From Orientallactaga sibirica (Eukaryota > Chordata > Mammalia > Rodentia > Dipodidae), in the NCBI GenBank assembly GCA_036365145.1, contig JAEOAD010001365.1, positions 5,563,501 to 5,627,500 on the forward strand: a stretch of 64,000 nt of DNA. Reading direction: 5' to 3'. Both the position numbers and the translations under genes were made by a program. Below, one piece after another: positions 31,994 through 42,295 of this stretch. The notes beneath the pieces are model-generated. The model ran no database searches, was not told the origin of the DNA, and worked only from the letters and a program-made list of their open reading frames with translations. Every line of letters begins with the position of its first letter. Within the stretch, counting starts at the first letter, position 1.

Positions 31994-32139
31994 AGGGCTG
32001 GAAAGATGGCTTCGTGGTTAAGGCTCTTGTTTGAAAAGCCTAATGACTCGAGTTCAATTGTTCAGTTCCCTGGTATCCAGGTAAAGCCAGATGCACAAGG
32101 TGGCCCATGTGTCTGGAATTCGTTTGCAGTGGCTAGAAG

Positions 32140-32179
<40 letters not shown>

Positions 32180-32246
32180 CTATCTGCTTCTTTCTGTCTC
32201 TCCCTCAACTAAATAAATGAATTAAATATTTTGAAAAAAATAAACA
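31994..32246 (+). mobile_element. DIP-like SINE
   Basis: 'gagggctggaaagatggctt', body to 'gtttgcagtggctagaagca', a (CT)17 run at 32143-32176, and an AAATAAATGAATTAAA tail. Lies between a B1 and array 3. Confidence 0.88.
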
Positions 32247-32251
32247 GTCTA

Positions 32252-32524
32252 CCAGTGAGGGGCTGGGGCATGGCTCAGTGGTAGAGCACTTGTCTAGAAT
32301 CCACAGTGAGGGGCTGGGGGCGTGGCTCAGTGGTAGAGCACTGGTCTAGAATCCACAGTGAGGGGCTGAGCACTTGGGTCCACAGTGAGGGGCTGGGGCG
32401 TGGCTCAGTGGTAGAGCACTGGTCTAGAATCCACAGTGAGGGGCTGGGGGCGTGGCTCAGCTGTAAAGCACTTCCCTAGCAGGCACAAGGCCCTGGGTTC
32501 CATCAGAAGCAGCATACAAAATAA
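32252..32524 (+). repeat. Array 3: short ID-derived tandem repeat ending in a full ID unit
   Basis: About five units. The third is cut to 'ggggctgagcacttgggtcc'. The last one carries on through the B-box side: 'acttccctagcaggcacaag', 'gccctgggttccatcagaag', and an A-rich end. This last unit shows the full ID ancestor of the repeat. Confidence 0.92.
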
Positions 32525-33179
32525 GTCATCTTCGTATTGTGTGATTAAAAAGCCTGGAGCTGAGCCCTAGCCCTGCTTCGGGAATGTCATCTCTCCCCTC
32601 ATCAGCATTTAGAGAGTCTAAATGGCTACAGAGCTCCTTTCCGACCATATGCCTTCCAGTTCTCTAAGTCCCTACACACCCAGCACAATGAGACGTTTTT
32701 AAAAGTACATTTCATGTCATGTGACACCAAGCATGTGTTTGAAAGAGCCACCCAGGACTGTGCATATAAAGCTTCTTCCTCGAATGAGGAAGGTAATACT
32801 GGATCATCAACATGCAGAGCCAAACAGAGACCGAGAAGAGACGTGAACCTCAACGAATCTCCAAACCACACAGCAAGTGAAAGCATCTTATTGTCGTCAA
32901 AATACAAGCCCGGGCTATGTAAAATAGAAATGTCCAAATGTGAAGCCAATGTCTCTCATTCTACTTAGAACCCCTTTCAACCAGGAAGAGAGTGTGTCAG
33001 ATAATCAACATTCACAAGAGAACACAGCCTCGGTTCTAACTGTGGGCTGCGCTTAATACAAGCAGTTAGGGAAAGGCTTAAAAAAAAAAACAAAAAACGA
33101 AGCCATACATTATCCCCCCCCCACGTATAGATTATATTTGACCTATTGCTTTTAAAACAGAATACCTTCCCAGGCACGC
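32525..33179. other. Spacer, no gene
   Basis: Unique-looking with an A-run at 33082-33097 and a C-run at 33113-33122. Short frames only. Confidence 0.4.
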
Positions 33180-33830
33180 TTTACATGATAACATTCTGAG
33201 ACAAAAGAGAGAAAATGCAAATCAATTCTACAGTACATGTATGTTGCTGCATTTGGCAAAATCAAATGAGATCTTTTCATCTTCTTACTGTAGAACAAAA
33301 ACAGAGCAATATTATGAAACCTCACCGAGTTTTATTTCTCAGCGTCTTTTGTGTCCAGCCTTTTAAATTCAGGTTTTTCTGCCTTTTTTACTGACAAGCC
33401 CACAATTTTCAGAAAAGAAAGCTAGCATTAATTAAGACAGTGCCAGATGTAATTTTCTTGGGAAGTAAATTTCTGCGCAACTAAAGGTTACAGAGACCTT
33501 TTCACTGTCAAAATTTACTACAGCCTGTGAATGTTAATGCTTCTAATGAAGACATGTTCTCTGTCCCTGAACTTAAAAGTACCCGGAGAAGAAGGCAAAA
33601 AAAAAAAAACTCTATTTGACGAATGTATCTGGAGTCTGCATTAATGGAGGGAACCCTCGGCTGCTGGTGCACGTTGTAATTATAGTGTTTGGATAGCCTT
33701 GTTTTCTAAACAAGGAATATTGCCATAAATTGGCAATTTTGCATGAGGAGTCAGAAGTAGGGTTGTAGTAGGCACCTTATATTACAAATGAGCCTAGAGT
33801 GTAATAAGTGTTTATCCCACTCTGCTGAAG
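33180..33830. promoter_or_regulatory. Candidate conserved noncoding element, longest of the window
   Basis: 650 bases without any recognised repeat, AT-rich: octamer-like ATGCAAAT near 33216-33223, 'agcattaattaagacagtgc' near 33425, 'tgcattaatggaggg' near 33638, 'gtaattatagtg' near 33677, 'ataaattggcaattttgc' near 33725. The motif set (TAATTA, ATGCAAAT) is common in developmental enhancers. Inferred. Confidence 0.45.
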
Positions 33831-33957
33831 GAAGTGCACCCTGACTCTTGGCCAACTGGAAGGAAGCAAGCAGAGCCACATCTTACATTCCCCAATCCCG
33901 GGCATAGACCATCCAGGGACCATCCAGGGTTTCTGACTCTGTGATCCCTCTGAACCC

Positions 33958-34190
33958 CTGGATTGCCTAATGAAGGGTGCTGCTCAAGGCCCTTCCTCCA
34001 CTGAGGAGCATGGCTGAGCCAGCATGGCTGCTTTGGTAGAACATATGTGAGGCTGTCCAGTGGTAGAGCACTTGTCTAGAATCCACAGTGAGGGGCTGTG
34101 GCCCCTGGATTGCCAAATGAGGGGCTGGGGGTGCTGCTCAGGTAGAGCCCTTCCTCCACTGAGGAGCATGGCTGAGCCAGCATGGCTAGA
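33958..34190 (+). repeat. Duplicated flank at the start of array 4
   Basis: 'cccttcctccactgaggagc' and 'atggctgagccagcatggct' occur at about 33990-34028 and again at 34148-34187, separated by ID-unit fragments. Array growth has copied the neighbouring unique DNA along with it. Confidence 0.88.
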
Positions 34191-36226
34191 ATCCACAGTG
34201 AGGGGCTGGGGCTGGGCGTGGACTCAGAGGTAGAACACTTGTCTAGAATCCACAGTGAAGGGCTGGGGGCATGGCTCAGAGGTAGAGCACTTGTCTAGAA
34301 TCCACAGTGAGGGGCTGGGGCGTGGCTCAGTGAGGGGCTGGGGCGTGGTAGAGCACTTGTCTAGAATCCACAGTGAGGGGGCTGGGGCGTGGCTCAGAGG
34401 TAGAGCCCTTGTCTAGAAGAATCCACAGTGAGAGGGTCCACAGTGAGGGGCTGGGGCGTGGCTGATCACTTGTCTAGAATCCACAGTGAGGGGCTGGGGC
34501 GTGGCTTAGTGGTAGAGCACTTGTCTAGAATCCACAGTGAGGGGCTGGGGCGTGGCTCAGTGGTAGAGCCCTTGTCTAGAATCCACAGTGAGGGGCTGGG
34601 GCGTGGCTCAGTGGTAGAGCACTTGTCTAGAATCCACAGTGAGGGCTGGGGGGGGCTGGGGCACTGTTCTAGAATTCCCCAGTGAGGGGCTGGGGGTGTG
34701 GCTCAGCGGTAGAGCAGGTGGTAGAGCAGCACTGTTCTAGAATCCAGGGGGCTGGGGGTGTGGCTCAGCGGTAGAGCACTTGTCTAGAAGTGAGCTGGGG
34801 ATGTGGGTCTAGAATCCACAGTGAGGGGCTGGGGTATGGGTGGTAGAACACTTGTCTAGAATCCACAGTGAGGGGCTGGGGATGTGGCTCAGTGGTAGAG
34901 CCCTTGTCTAGAATCCACAGTGAGGGGCTGGGGCGTGTCTAGAATCCACAGTGAGGGGCTGGGGTCGACTCCACAGTGAGGGCTGGGGCGTGGCTCAGTG
35001 GTAGAGCACTTGTCTAGTCTAGAATCCACAGTGAGGGGCTGGCTCAGCGGTAGAGCACTGTGGCTCAGTGGTAGAACACTTGTCTAGAATCCACAGTGAG
35101 GGGCTGGGGTGTGGCTCAGCGGTAGAACACTTGTCTAGAATCCACAGTGAGGGGCTGGGGTGTGGCTCTCAGCACTTGTCTAGAATCCACAGTGAGGGGC
35201 TTGTGGCTCAGCAGAATCCAGAATCCACAGTGAAGGGCTAGGGGCAGTGAGGGGCTCAGTGGTAGAGCCCTTGTCTAGAATCCAGGGCTGGGGATGTGGC
35301 AGCGGTAGAGCCCTTGTGAGAGCACTTGTCTAGAATCCACAGTGGGGCGTGGCTCAGGGTAGATCCCTTGAGAATCCACAGTGAGGGGGCTGTCTCAGAA
35401 TCCATCCACAGAGGGGCTGGGGCGTGGGGGACATGGCTCAGCGGTAGAGCACTTGTCTAGAATCCACAGTGAGGGGCTGGGGTGTGGCTCAGTGGTAGAG
35501 CACTTGTCTAGAATCCACAGTGAGGGGCTGGGGTGTGGCTCAGTGGTAGAGCACTTGTCTAGAATCCACAGTGAGGGGCTGGGAATCCACAGTGAGGGAG
35601 CTGGGGATGTGGCTCAGTGGTAGAGCACTTGTCTAGAATCCACAGTGAGGAGCTGGGGATGTGGCTTGTCTAGAATCCACAGTGAGGGGCTGGGGTGTGG
35701 CTCAGTGGTAGAGCACTTGTCACAGTGAGAATCCACAGTGAGCACTTGGGCTGGGGGCTGGGGCGTGGCTCAGTGGTAGAGCAGGGGCTTGTCTAGAATC
35801 CACAGTGAGGGGCTGGGGCGTGGCTCAGTGGTAGAGCACTTGTCTAGAATCCACAGTGAGGGCTAGAATCCCCAGTGGGGGCTGGGGTGTGGCTCAGTGG
35901 TGAGGGGCTGGGCACAGTGGTTGTCTCCACAGTGAATCCACAGTGAGCCCTTGTCTAGAATCCACAGTGGGGGGTATGGCTCAGTGGTAGAACACTTGTC
36001 AGCAGTGAGGGGCACATGTCTAGAATCCAGTAGTGAGTGGGGCTCCACAGTGAGTGGCTGGGGGCGTGGCTCAACGGTAGAGCACTTGTTAAGAATCCAC
36101 AGTGAGGGTCTCGGGGCGTGGCTCAGTGGTAGAGCACTTGTCTGGAATCTACTAGTGAGGGGCTTTGGCCGTGGCTCAGTTGTAAAAAGCTTGCCTAGCA
36201 TAAACATAACACTGGTTCAGTCTTAG
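34051..36226 (+). repeat. Array 4: 2.2-kb scrambled ID-derived tandem repeat
   Basis: Roughly 35 units of the same repeat as arrays 1-3, many cut short, fused or inverted in order (for example repeated 'gagcac' with only half a unit, doubled 'gtctagtctag'). Clean runs of 51-53-bp units exist at 34460-34640 and 35440-35580. The last unit enters an ID-like 3' part ('aaaaagcttgcctagcataa', 'cactggttcagtctta'). Frames through it are artefacts. The fine structure could be partly an assembly problem. Confidence 0.9.
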
Positions 36227-36429
36227 CGCGGGAGAAATGAAGAAGTTAGGGATGACAAATGTTTGACATTGATGGTTAGTGAGTAGACATTTTGGTCTTT
36301 ACAAACCATATAATCTCAGCCAGAGATCACACAGAAACTAAGGAGCACAGTTCTGTTCCAATAAAACTTTTTTACTAAAAACAATCAGTGGGTTGGATAT
36401 ACCTTTCAGACATAGCCAGGCTAATGGTA
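36227..36429. other. Spacer, no gene
   Basis: Short unique stretch after the array; 'atttatttatttattg' leads into the next repeat. Confidence 0.35.
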
Positions 36430-37140
36430 CTTTTTAAAAATTAAATTTATTTATTTATTGAAATTTTCATACATTGATGCAATCTTTTTGATCATAGTCA
36501 CCGGCCATTACTTCTCTTGTCTCCTTCCATTGTCCTCTGAGCCCCTTCCTCTCCCCTTCTCCACTGTTTTGTTTGTGATAACTGAATACCTCGGTTTTCT
36601 TGCATGAAGGTAGGTGGGTCCTTATTTACTGGTACACGGGCAACTCTCCAGAGGATATACCAAGAAAGAAAATATATCTACTTCCCCCAGAGACTAGCAT
36701 CCACCCCTCCTCCAACCATGACAGAGTGTTGACAGGACCCGTTTTGTGCAGGTGATTACAGCTGCTCTAAGTTCATCTTTGCAACAGATAAGTCATGTTT
36801 CCAGAACTCAGAGCTCCACAGTTCCATCCTCGTGCTCGTACATTTGTTCTGTCCCCTCTTCCTTGTGTGTCTTGAGTTGTGGAAAGGGGTTCTATAGATG
36901 CCTCCTTTAAGGCTGAGCCCTCAATAATTCATGATTCTCAGCTCTTTGCCCAGCCTGTGAAAAAGAAGCTTTTGACTAAGGCTGAGAGCTGCACGAATTT
37001 ACAGGTGTACATAGGTCCGGGATGAATGGAAGCAGTATGTTACTATTGGATTTGTGCACATTAGCATCATGCTCCTAACATTTCAAAGACACTCAGCAAT
37101 AACGCTCCCATCTTAAGTCTAAGAAGTGAAGTTCAGGAAG
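36430..37140 (-). mobile_element. Rodent L1 3'-region, reverse orientation
   Basis: The sequence of words 'ccattgtcctctgagcccct', 'gcaactctccagaggatata', 'ctctaagttcatctttgcaa', 'tttaaggctgagccctcaat' and 'aaaaagaagcttttgactaa' resembles rodent L1 3'-UTR sequence read in reverse. Ends are approximate. Confidence 0.5.
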
Positions 37141-37620
37141 CAGATGTGAGATGCTACAATTAGAATAAGAGGCAGGTGGCAGGGAAACCAGGACTCCTGG
37201 CCTTCCTGGGAACACTCCTTGGTTGAGCTGCTGAGTCACCATCAGAGGTCTTAGCCCAGGCCTCTTTGCAGCTGGCGGGTAGATGTCTCTGGTCTCACTT
37301 TATACCACGTGGTCTTCCCAGGAAGGCTCCTCGATATTGTGGACAGGCCTACTCCAGCCCCTTTGGGTTACTTTTTCATAAGACTTTTATGTATTCCCAG
37401 TGGCTTTTATCTGGTAGCTACCATCTTTGAGCAGAGGAAGTACCAATGATCCTGCTGTACCCACAGTGGGGCCAATGCTGGCTGCTGTCCCAGTTAACAA
37501 CCATGATCACTCAGGTCTCAAATACCTGGCTTGCAAAAAATTGTATGATCTCCTGCCCCCCATCCCAGATGGGGGGATTTCATAGAGCTATCTGTGTTGT
37601 GTGCAGGAAGAAATTATGGA
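37141..37620. other. Spacer, no gene
   Basis: Unique-looking. Short frames only. Confidence 0.4.
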
Positions 37621-37621
37621 G

Positions 37622-37774
37622 ACCCCCGTGTGGTGGCACATGCTGGAAATCCCAGCTGCTCAGAAGGCAAGAGAACTGTATTTTGAGGCCAGCCTAGGCC
37701 ACATAGTGAATTCCAGGGCAGCTTGGAATACATAAGATCTCGTTTTAAAAGGAAAGAAAGAGAGAGAGAAAGAG

Positions 37775-37869
<95 letters not shown>

Positions 37870-37975
37870 AAGAGAGAAAGAAAGAAAGAAAGAAAAGAAA
37901 GAAAGAAAGAAAGAAAGAAAGAAAAAGAAAGAAAGAAAAGAAGAAAGGAAATGGGAAAGATGAGGGGAAGGGAAG
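37622..37975 (+). mobile_element. B1-like SINE with (GAAA)n tail expansion
   Basis: B1 body at 37622-37745 ('gtgtggtggcacatgctgga', 'gccagcctaggccacatagt'). Its A tail has become a purine tract of GAAA units with GAGA steps from 37750 to about 37972. Frames of 86-139 codons in the tract are artefacts. Confidence 0.93.
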
Positions 37976-37989
37976 AGAGGAAATTATAA

Positions 37990-38815
37990 AAATACAACTG
38001 GTCACACAAATTATATAAAAGAAAATATTTCAAAGATAAAAGGTGAAAACTTATAATTAAGTCTAAAAGATGTCTCTGCTCGCTGTCACTTCGACTGGCA
38101 GAACCTGTGTCTCAGAGAGAGCCTGAGACGAGAATGTTTCTGAAGCTTCTACAAAGCTCAGCTTGGCATTGGTTGGTGGTCATTTGACTCTTTGTGGTTT
38201 TTCCCTTGACATGTGACTTCGAATCTTAACTCCTTTGTGGTCCCATGTTGACAACTCTTGTTCTCTTTCCCGCTTGCCTTGCCGCCAGTGCGCCTCTGGA
38301 GCTCAGCCTGCTCTCATTGCAGTCCTATCTCATTGCCTCCTGCAAGGCTCAGAGGCCATTGTCCTGCTCCCCTCACACCTCTCAGGCCCTCTGGAGACAA
38401 GACCATTTAGAGAGGGCTGAGAAAGGCAGACCCCATCACCTGAACGGGTCCATGCGTCCCACAGAGTCACCAAGAAACAGAAGAAATGGCTAAGGCAGAA
38501 GACCGAGTCGGACCTTTGCGAGCAAGGAGACGTGGGAGGAGACAGACGTGTGTGTGCAGCAGCTTTGTTCTCCAAGGCTTCCTTCCATCTGCCCATCCTC
38601 ATGCATCCGTGTCGAACTCTAGCGGAGGGAGAAGAGCAGGAATAGAAGACAAATCGCTGAGAAACTTGTTCTGCCCCAGAATCCACCAATTTTCCCGGGA
38701 CAGGAGTCTGCAGGCTATGGTAAACAGAGTGATGCTGATCCCCAAGCCAGCCATGTCAGCATCACGTGGGGCCTTGTATGAAAACCCAGTCTCTGTCACA
38801 CCAAGACTGCTGCAA
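37990..38815. other. Spacer, no gene
   Basis: GC-balanced with overlapping frames of 82-119 codons on both strands. No domain, no recognised repeat. Confidence 0.42.
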
Positions 38816-38819
38816 ACAG

Positions 38820-38935
38820 CTGGGCATGGAGGCGCATGAACATATAGTCCCAGCAACTGGGGAGGCAGGTGGATTGCCATGAGTTTGAGACCTATCTGGA
38901 CTACTGAGTAAGATCTTGTCTCACACAATCAGAAC
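38820..38935 (+). mobile_element. B1-like SINE, diverged
   Basis: 'tgggcatggaggcgcatgaa', 'gcaactggggaggcaggtgg', 'gtaagatcttgtctcacaca'. Confidence 0.78.
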
Positions 38936-38958
38936 CAAAAATAAAAGAATATAGAAAC

Positions 38959-39238
38959 AGGGCTGGAGAGATGGCTCAGTGGTTAAAGCACTTGCCCACA
39001 AAGCCTAAAGACCCAGGTTTGATTCCCCAGCACCCACCCATGTAAAGCCAGATGCACAAAGTGGCACATGCATCTGGAGTTCATTTGCAGCTACTGGAGG
39101 CCCTGGCATGCCCATATATATTTTGTTTTGTTTTGTTTTGTTTTGTTTTGTCTGTCACTCTTCCAGGCTGACCACTATCTCTCTGTGCTGCCTAAGTGCT
39201 GGGATTCCCAAATAAATAAAAATATATTTTTTAAATGA
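38959..39238 (+). mobile_element. DIP-like SINE interrupted by a reversed B1 fragment
   Basis: Head at 38959 ('cagggctggagagatggctc'), body to 'ggccctggcatgcccatata', then (TTTTG)n at 39118-39150 and a reversed B1 piece ('gtgctgcctaagtgctggga') to 39207, then the original AAATAAATAAAAATA tail. Confidence 0.85.
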
Positions 39239-39239
39239 A

Positions 39240-39392
39240 TATGGCACATGCCTTTCATCCCAGCATTCCAGAGGCAGAGGTAGGAGGATTGCTGTGAGTT
39301 CAAGGCAACCCTGAGACTACATAGTGAATTCCAGGTCAGCCTGGGCTAGAACAAGATCCTACCTCAAAAAAAAAAAAAAAAAAAAAAAAAAA
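39240..39392 (+). mobile_element. B1-like SINE, near full length
   Basis: 'atggcacatgcctttcatcc', 'gaggcagaggtaggaggatt', 'aattccaggtcagcctgggc', then an A25-27 tail. The long clean tail suggests a younger copy. Confidence 0.92.
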
Positions 39393-39399
39393 TGCTTGT

Positions 39400-40020
39400 C
39401 AAATGCTTGTGAGGATTCAGAGAAAAAGGAACCCTAATTCTCTACTAGAGGAAGAGTAAACTTTGCAGCCATTGTGGGCGTCATGAGGTTCAGCTATGCC
39501 ACTCCTGGGATATGGGTGGACAGCCTAAGTCAACTTTCCGCTCAGATACCTGCACACCCACGTTTAGAACTGTACTGTGTACAGTCACCAAGACCAACAA
39601 GCACCAGCCCAGATGCTCATCCACAGAGGAGCAGAGAAAGGAAATATTTTATATATACAGAATGGAATTGTTCCCAGTCATCAAGAAGAGTAAAGTTCTG
39701 TCATTGGCAAGAAAATGGGTGCAACTAGAGATCATCGTATTGAACAAACCAAGTAAGTCTCACAAAGTCAAATATTGCACTTTTTTTCTTATTTGTGGGT
39801 CTTAGATCTAGTATGTATACATAAAATCATTTATGTACAGATGTCATGAAAATAGAAGTAAAACTGTCCAGGGGAGCAAGGAGGGCTAATGGGAGGGGGT
39901 GTGCTGAGAAAGGAGATGGCAGTGAGGTATAGAGGATGTGCTTCCATTTATAGACTTGTGTGAAATGTCCTTATGTAACCAGTATGATATATTTTTTTAA
40001 AAATTAAATTAAGAAAAGAG
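39400..40020 (+). mobile_element. L1 3'-end fragment (rodent type)
   Basis: Ordered words: 'aaaggaaccctaattctcta', 'atggaattgttcccagtcat', 'gcaagaaaatgggtgcaact', 'gagatcatcgtattgaacaa', 'ctcacaaagtcaaatattgc' and 'cttatttgtgggtcttagat'. This is the ORF2 end and start of the 3' UTR in rodent L1. Frames are broken. Confidence 0.8.
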
Positions 40021-40586
40021 AGAACAGAGGATTGTTGGTGGCCCCAGGGGAAGCTACACCTTGTAAAAGAAATGTCACCAAGCAGGACTGCTGGTCAAAG
40101 ACCTCCCTGAGCATCCTCGGGGTCAGGTGGGACAAGGAGAGAGCAATGCATCCTGTCCAGCATTTCTCTCGGGCCTGTTCTGTATCACTTGACAGGTGCA
40201 GAGAGCTTGGAGTAGGTAGAAACACCATGGGAGGCCGGTGGTTCAGATGCGGCCACATCTCGATGCTCTAAGAGGGGACTGTTCACAAGTCATGAAATAT
40301 GGGTGGAGAAGGTCATGGGAAAGGAAAAGTCCTCTGTGCCTGTGGAAAGGGCAGACTTGGGGACACTGGGGAGACAACTCTAGTGAGTTTGCCTTGGAAT
40401 GCTACAGCACACAAGGCTGTGCCTGAGGGCTGCCCAGCCCAGCCCAGCAGCCATGCAGACAAACGGATACAGTACTGGAATCCAGCCTCTATCTTACCTT
40501 CCCCTGGCCTCATACTTATTCCTGCTAGGATGGAGGACTCCATCCAGCCATGTGGAAGACTCATGGGGGTCCCGTTGTCAGCTCCA
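40021..40586. other. Spacer, no gene
   Basis: Frames of 62-113 codons overlap on both strands with no domain. No repeat recognised. Confidence 0.42.
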
Positions 40587-40920
40587 TGTTGCTGGCATGA
40601 ACATCCAACCAAGCACAGTTTGATGGGAGGAAGGGATTGATTTCAAGCTTACAGATCCAGGGCAGAAGAAGCTGGCCCCTTTTCACAGATCCAAGCAGAG
40701 AGAGAAAGCACCACCAGCAGCAGCCAGCAAACACCAAAAAGCTGCAAGCAGGGACCCAGCCAGAGCTCAAAGCTCTGTGCACAACTTTAGGCTGGAATTC
40801 AGATCCATCCCCAGTAACATGCCCCCTGTGGCAGGAGTCTTCCTGCTAGGGGCTGAAGCTGCAAACTCAATTTTAATAAAACACCTGAGTCTATTGGGGA
40901 CAGGCATTCAAACCACCACA
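40587..40920 (-). mobile_element. LTR, reverse orientation (MaLR-like)
   Basis: On the minus strand it starts TGTGGTGGTTTGAATGCCTG at 40920, the same opening as the MaLR LTRs at 1079 and 2597 but with a different body. The other end, 'tgttgctggcatgaacatcc', is near 40587. No clear target duplication. Confidence 0.65.
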
Positions 40921-41109
40921 GGCCCCAATGGAGAAACCTTACCTGAGGCTCTATGGATTAGGCGTTGCCCCTGCCTCTCTCCTGGGTGAATGAAGGGAGG
41001 CAGGAAGGAATGGAGGACATATTGTTCCTGGAGGTCAAAGATGATATGCGGCTAACATTATATATATATGAAATAGATATAGAACCATTCAGTCACATAC
41101 CTGTATGCA

Positions 41110-41600
41110 CACATGTACATGCTAGCTTTTCACCCCCAAGACAAATGCCTGAGAGAAGCAATCTTAGAGAAGGAAAGATTTATTTGGGCTCATGGCTTCA
41201 AAGGTTCAAGTCCATGGTCAGCTGGCTCCATTAACACGGGCCTATGCTGAGGCAGAGTACCACAGCAAAAGTGTGTGATGGAGCAAAGCTGCTTATCTAT
41301 GACAGGAAGGAGAGAGAGAGAGAGAGAAAGAGAAAGAGAGAGAGAAAGAGACTAGGTCAGGGACAAAAACACATCTTGTCCAGGGCACAGTCCAATGACT
41401 TCCATACTTCATGACCTCCCAGTGGTCTGTTTACAATTTACATGTATCGATAGATTAACATGTCAGTTATATCACAGCCCCCAGGATCCACTTGTCTCTG
41501 GACACACCCTGACAGACGAGCCCAGAAGTACATTGCACTAATTTCTTGGGAGTCTCTCAACCCCTTAAAGTTGATGATCAGTATTAGCCATAACACAAGT
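41110..41600 (-). mobile_element. LTR-like repeat, reverse orientation, with internal (GA)n
   Basis: 'agaaggaaagatttatttgg', 'gctcatggcttcaaaggttc', 'gcacagtccaatgacttcca', 'cccaggatccacttgtctct'. A GA-rich microsatellite sits at 41306-41352. Same broad family as 6106-6530. Confidence 0.55.
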
Positions 41601-42160
41601 TTTTAAATTAGAGGGCAACCTTGAGGGCTTCTGTTCAACTTCGGAGACACTTGACCCTTAGCTCACCCCCTACTCCGCTGCTTTCCCATGTCTAGCGCCT
41701 ACTTGCACCTGCGAGGTTGTAGGCCTCTGTACAGTTTGCTCCCCTCTCCTTTCCCAAATACAGGAGAGGGGCCTCTGGGGCATAGGCAGGTAGGGCGAAT
41801 ACTTTAAATAAATCCTCCCCTTTTCAACCCACAGAGACCTCTTTCTTGATCAGTTACTCCACCCCACCTACAAGGAAGTGACCTTGGCTCTCATGCTAAC
41901 GCTTGCAATGCCAAGGCGTGTTTAGCCAAGTGAAATGACTTACTGGCCACCACCCATGTGGCTTGCATGAGTCATAAAGACTGAAAAGCGTTGGCCCTTG
42001 GAGCAGGACTCGTTACAGCCATTCATGAGAAAACGGCGAAGCAAGCAGAGCCCTGTGTGGTGCGGCATTCTGCTGGTGGGTCAGTTGCTGGGAAGGGTAT
42101 GGGAAAAAAAAAAATCTCTGTCCTTTCCTGTGGGACAGCTGAGGTTTAGAGAGTTGAACT
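41601..42160. other. Spacer, no gene
   Basis: Unique-looking; A10 run near 42102. Nothing recognised. Confidence 0.42.
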
Positions 42161-42164
42161 GGTA

Positions 42165-42295
42165 GAGCCAGGCATGGTGGCACACACGGGTGATCTCAGC
42201 GCCCAGGAGCATGAGGCGGGAGGATTGTGAGTTCGAGAACAGCCTAGGTTACCCATGAAGACTGCCTCGAATAAATAACTACATAAATAAATAAA
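42165..42295 (+). mobile_element. B1-like SINE
   Basis: 'gagccaggcatggtggcaca', 'gaggcgggaggattgtgagt', tail of AAATAAAT units. Confidence 0.83.
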
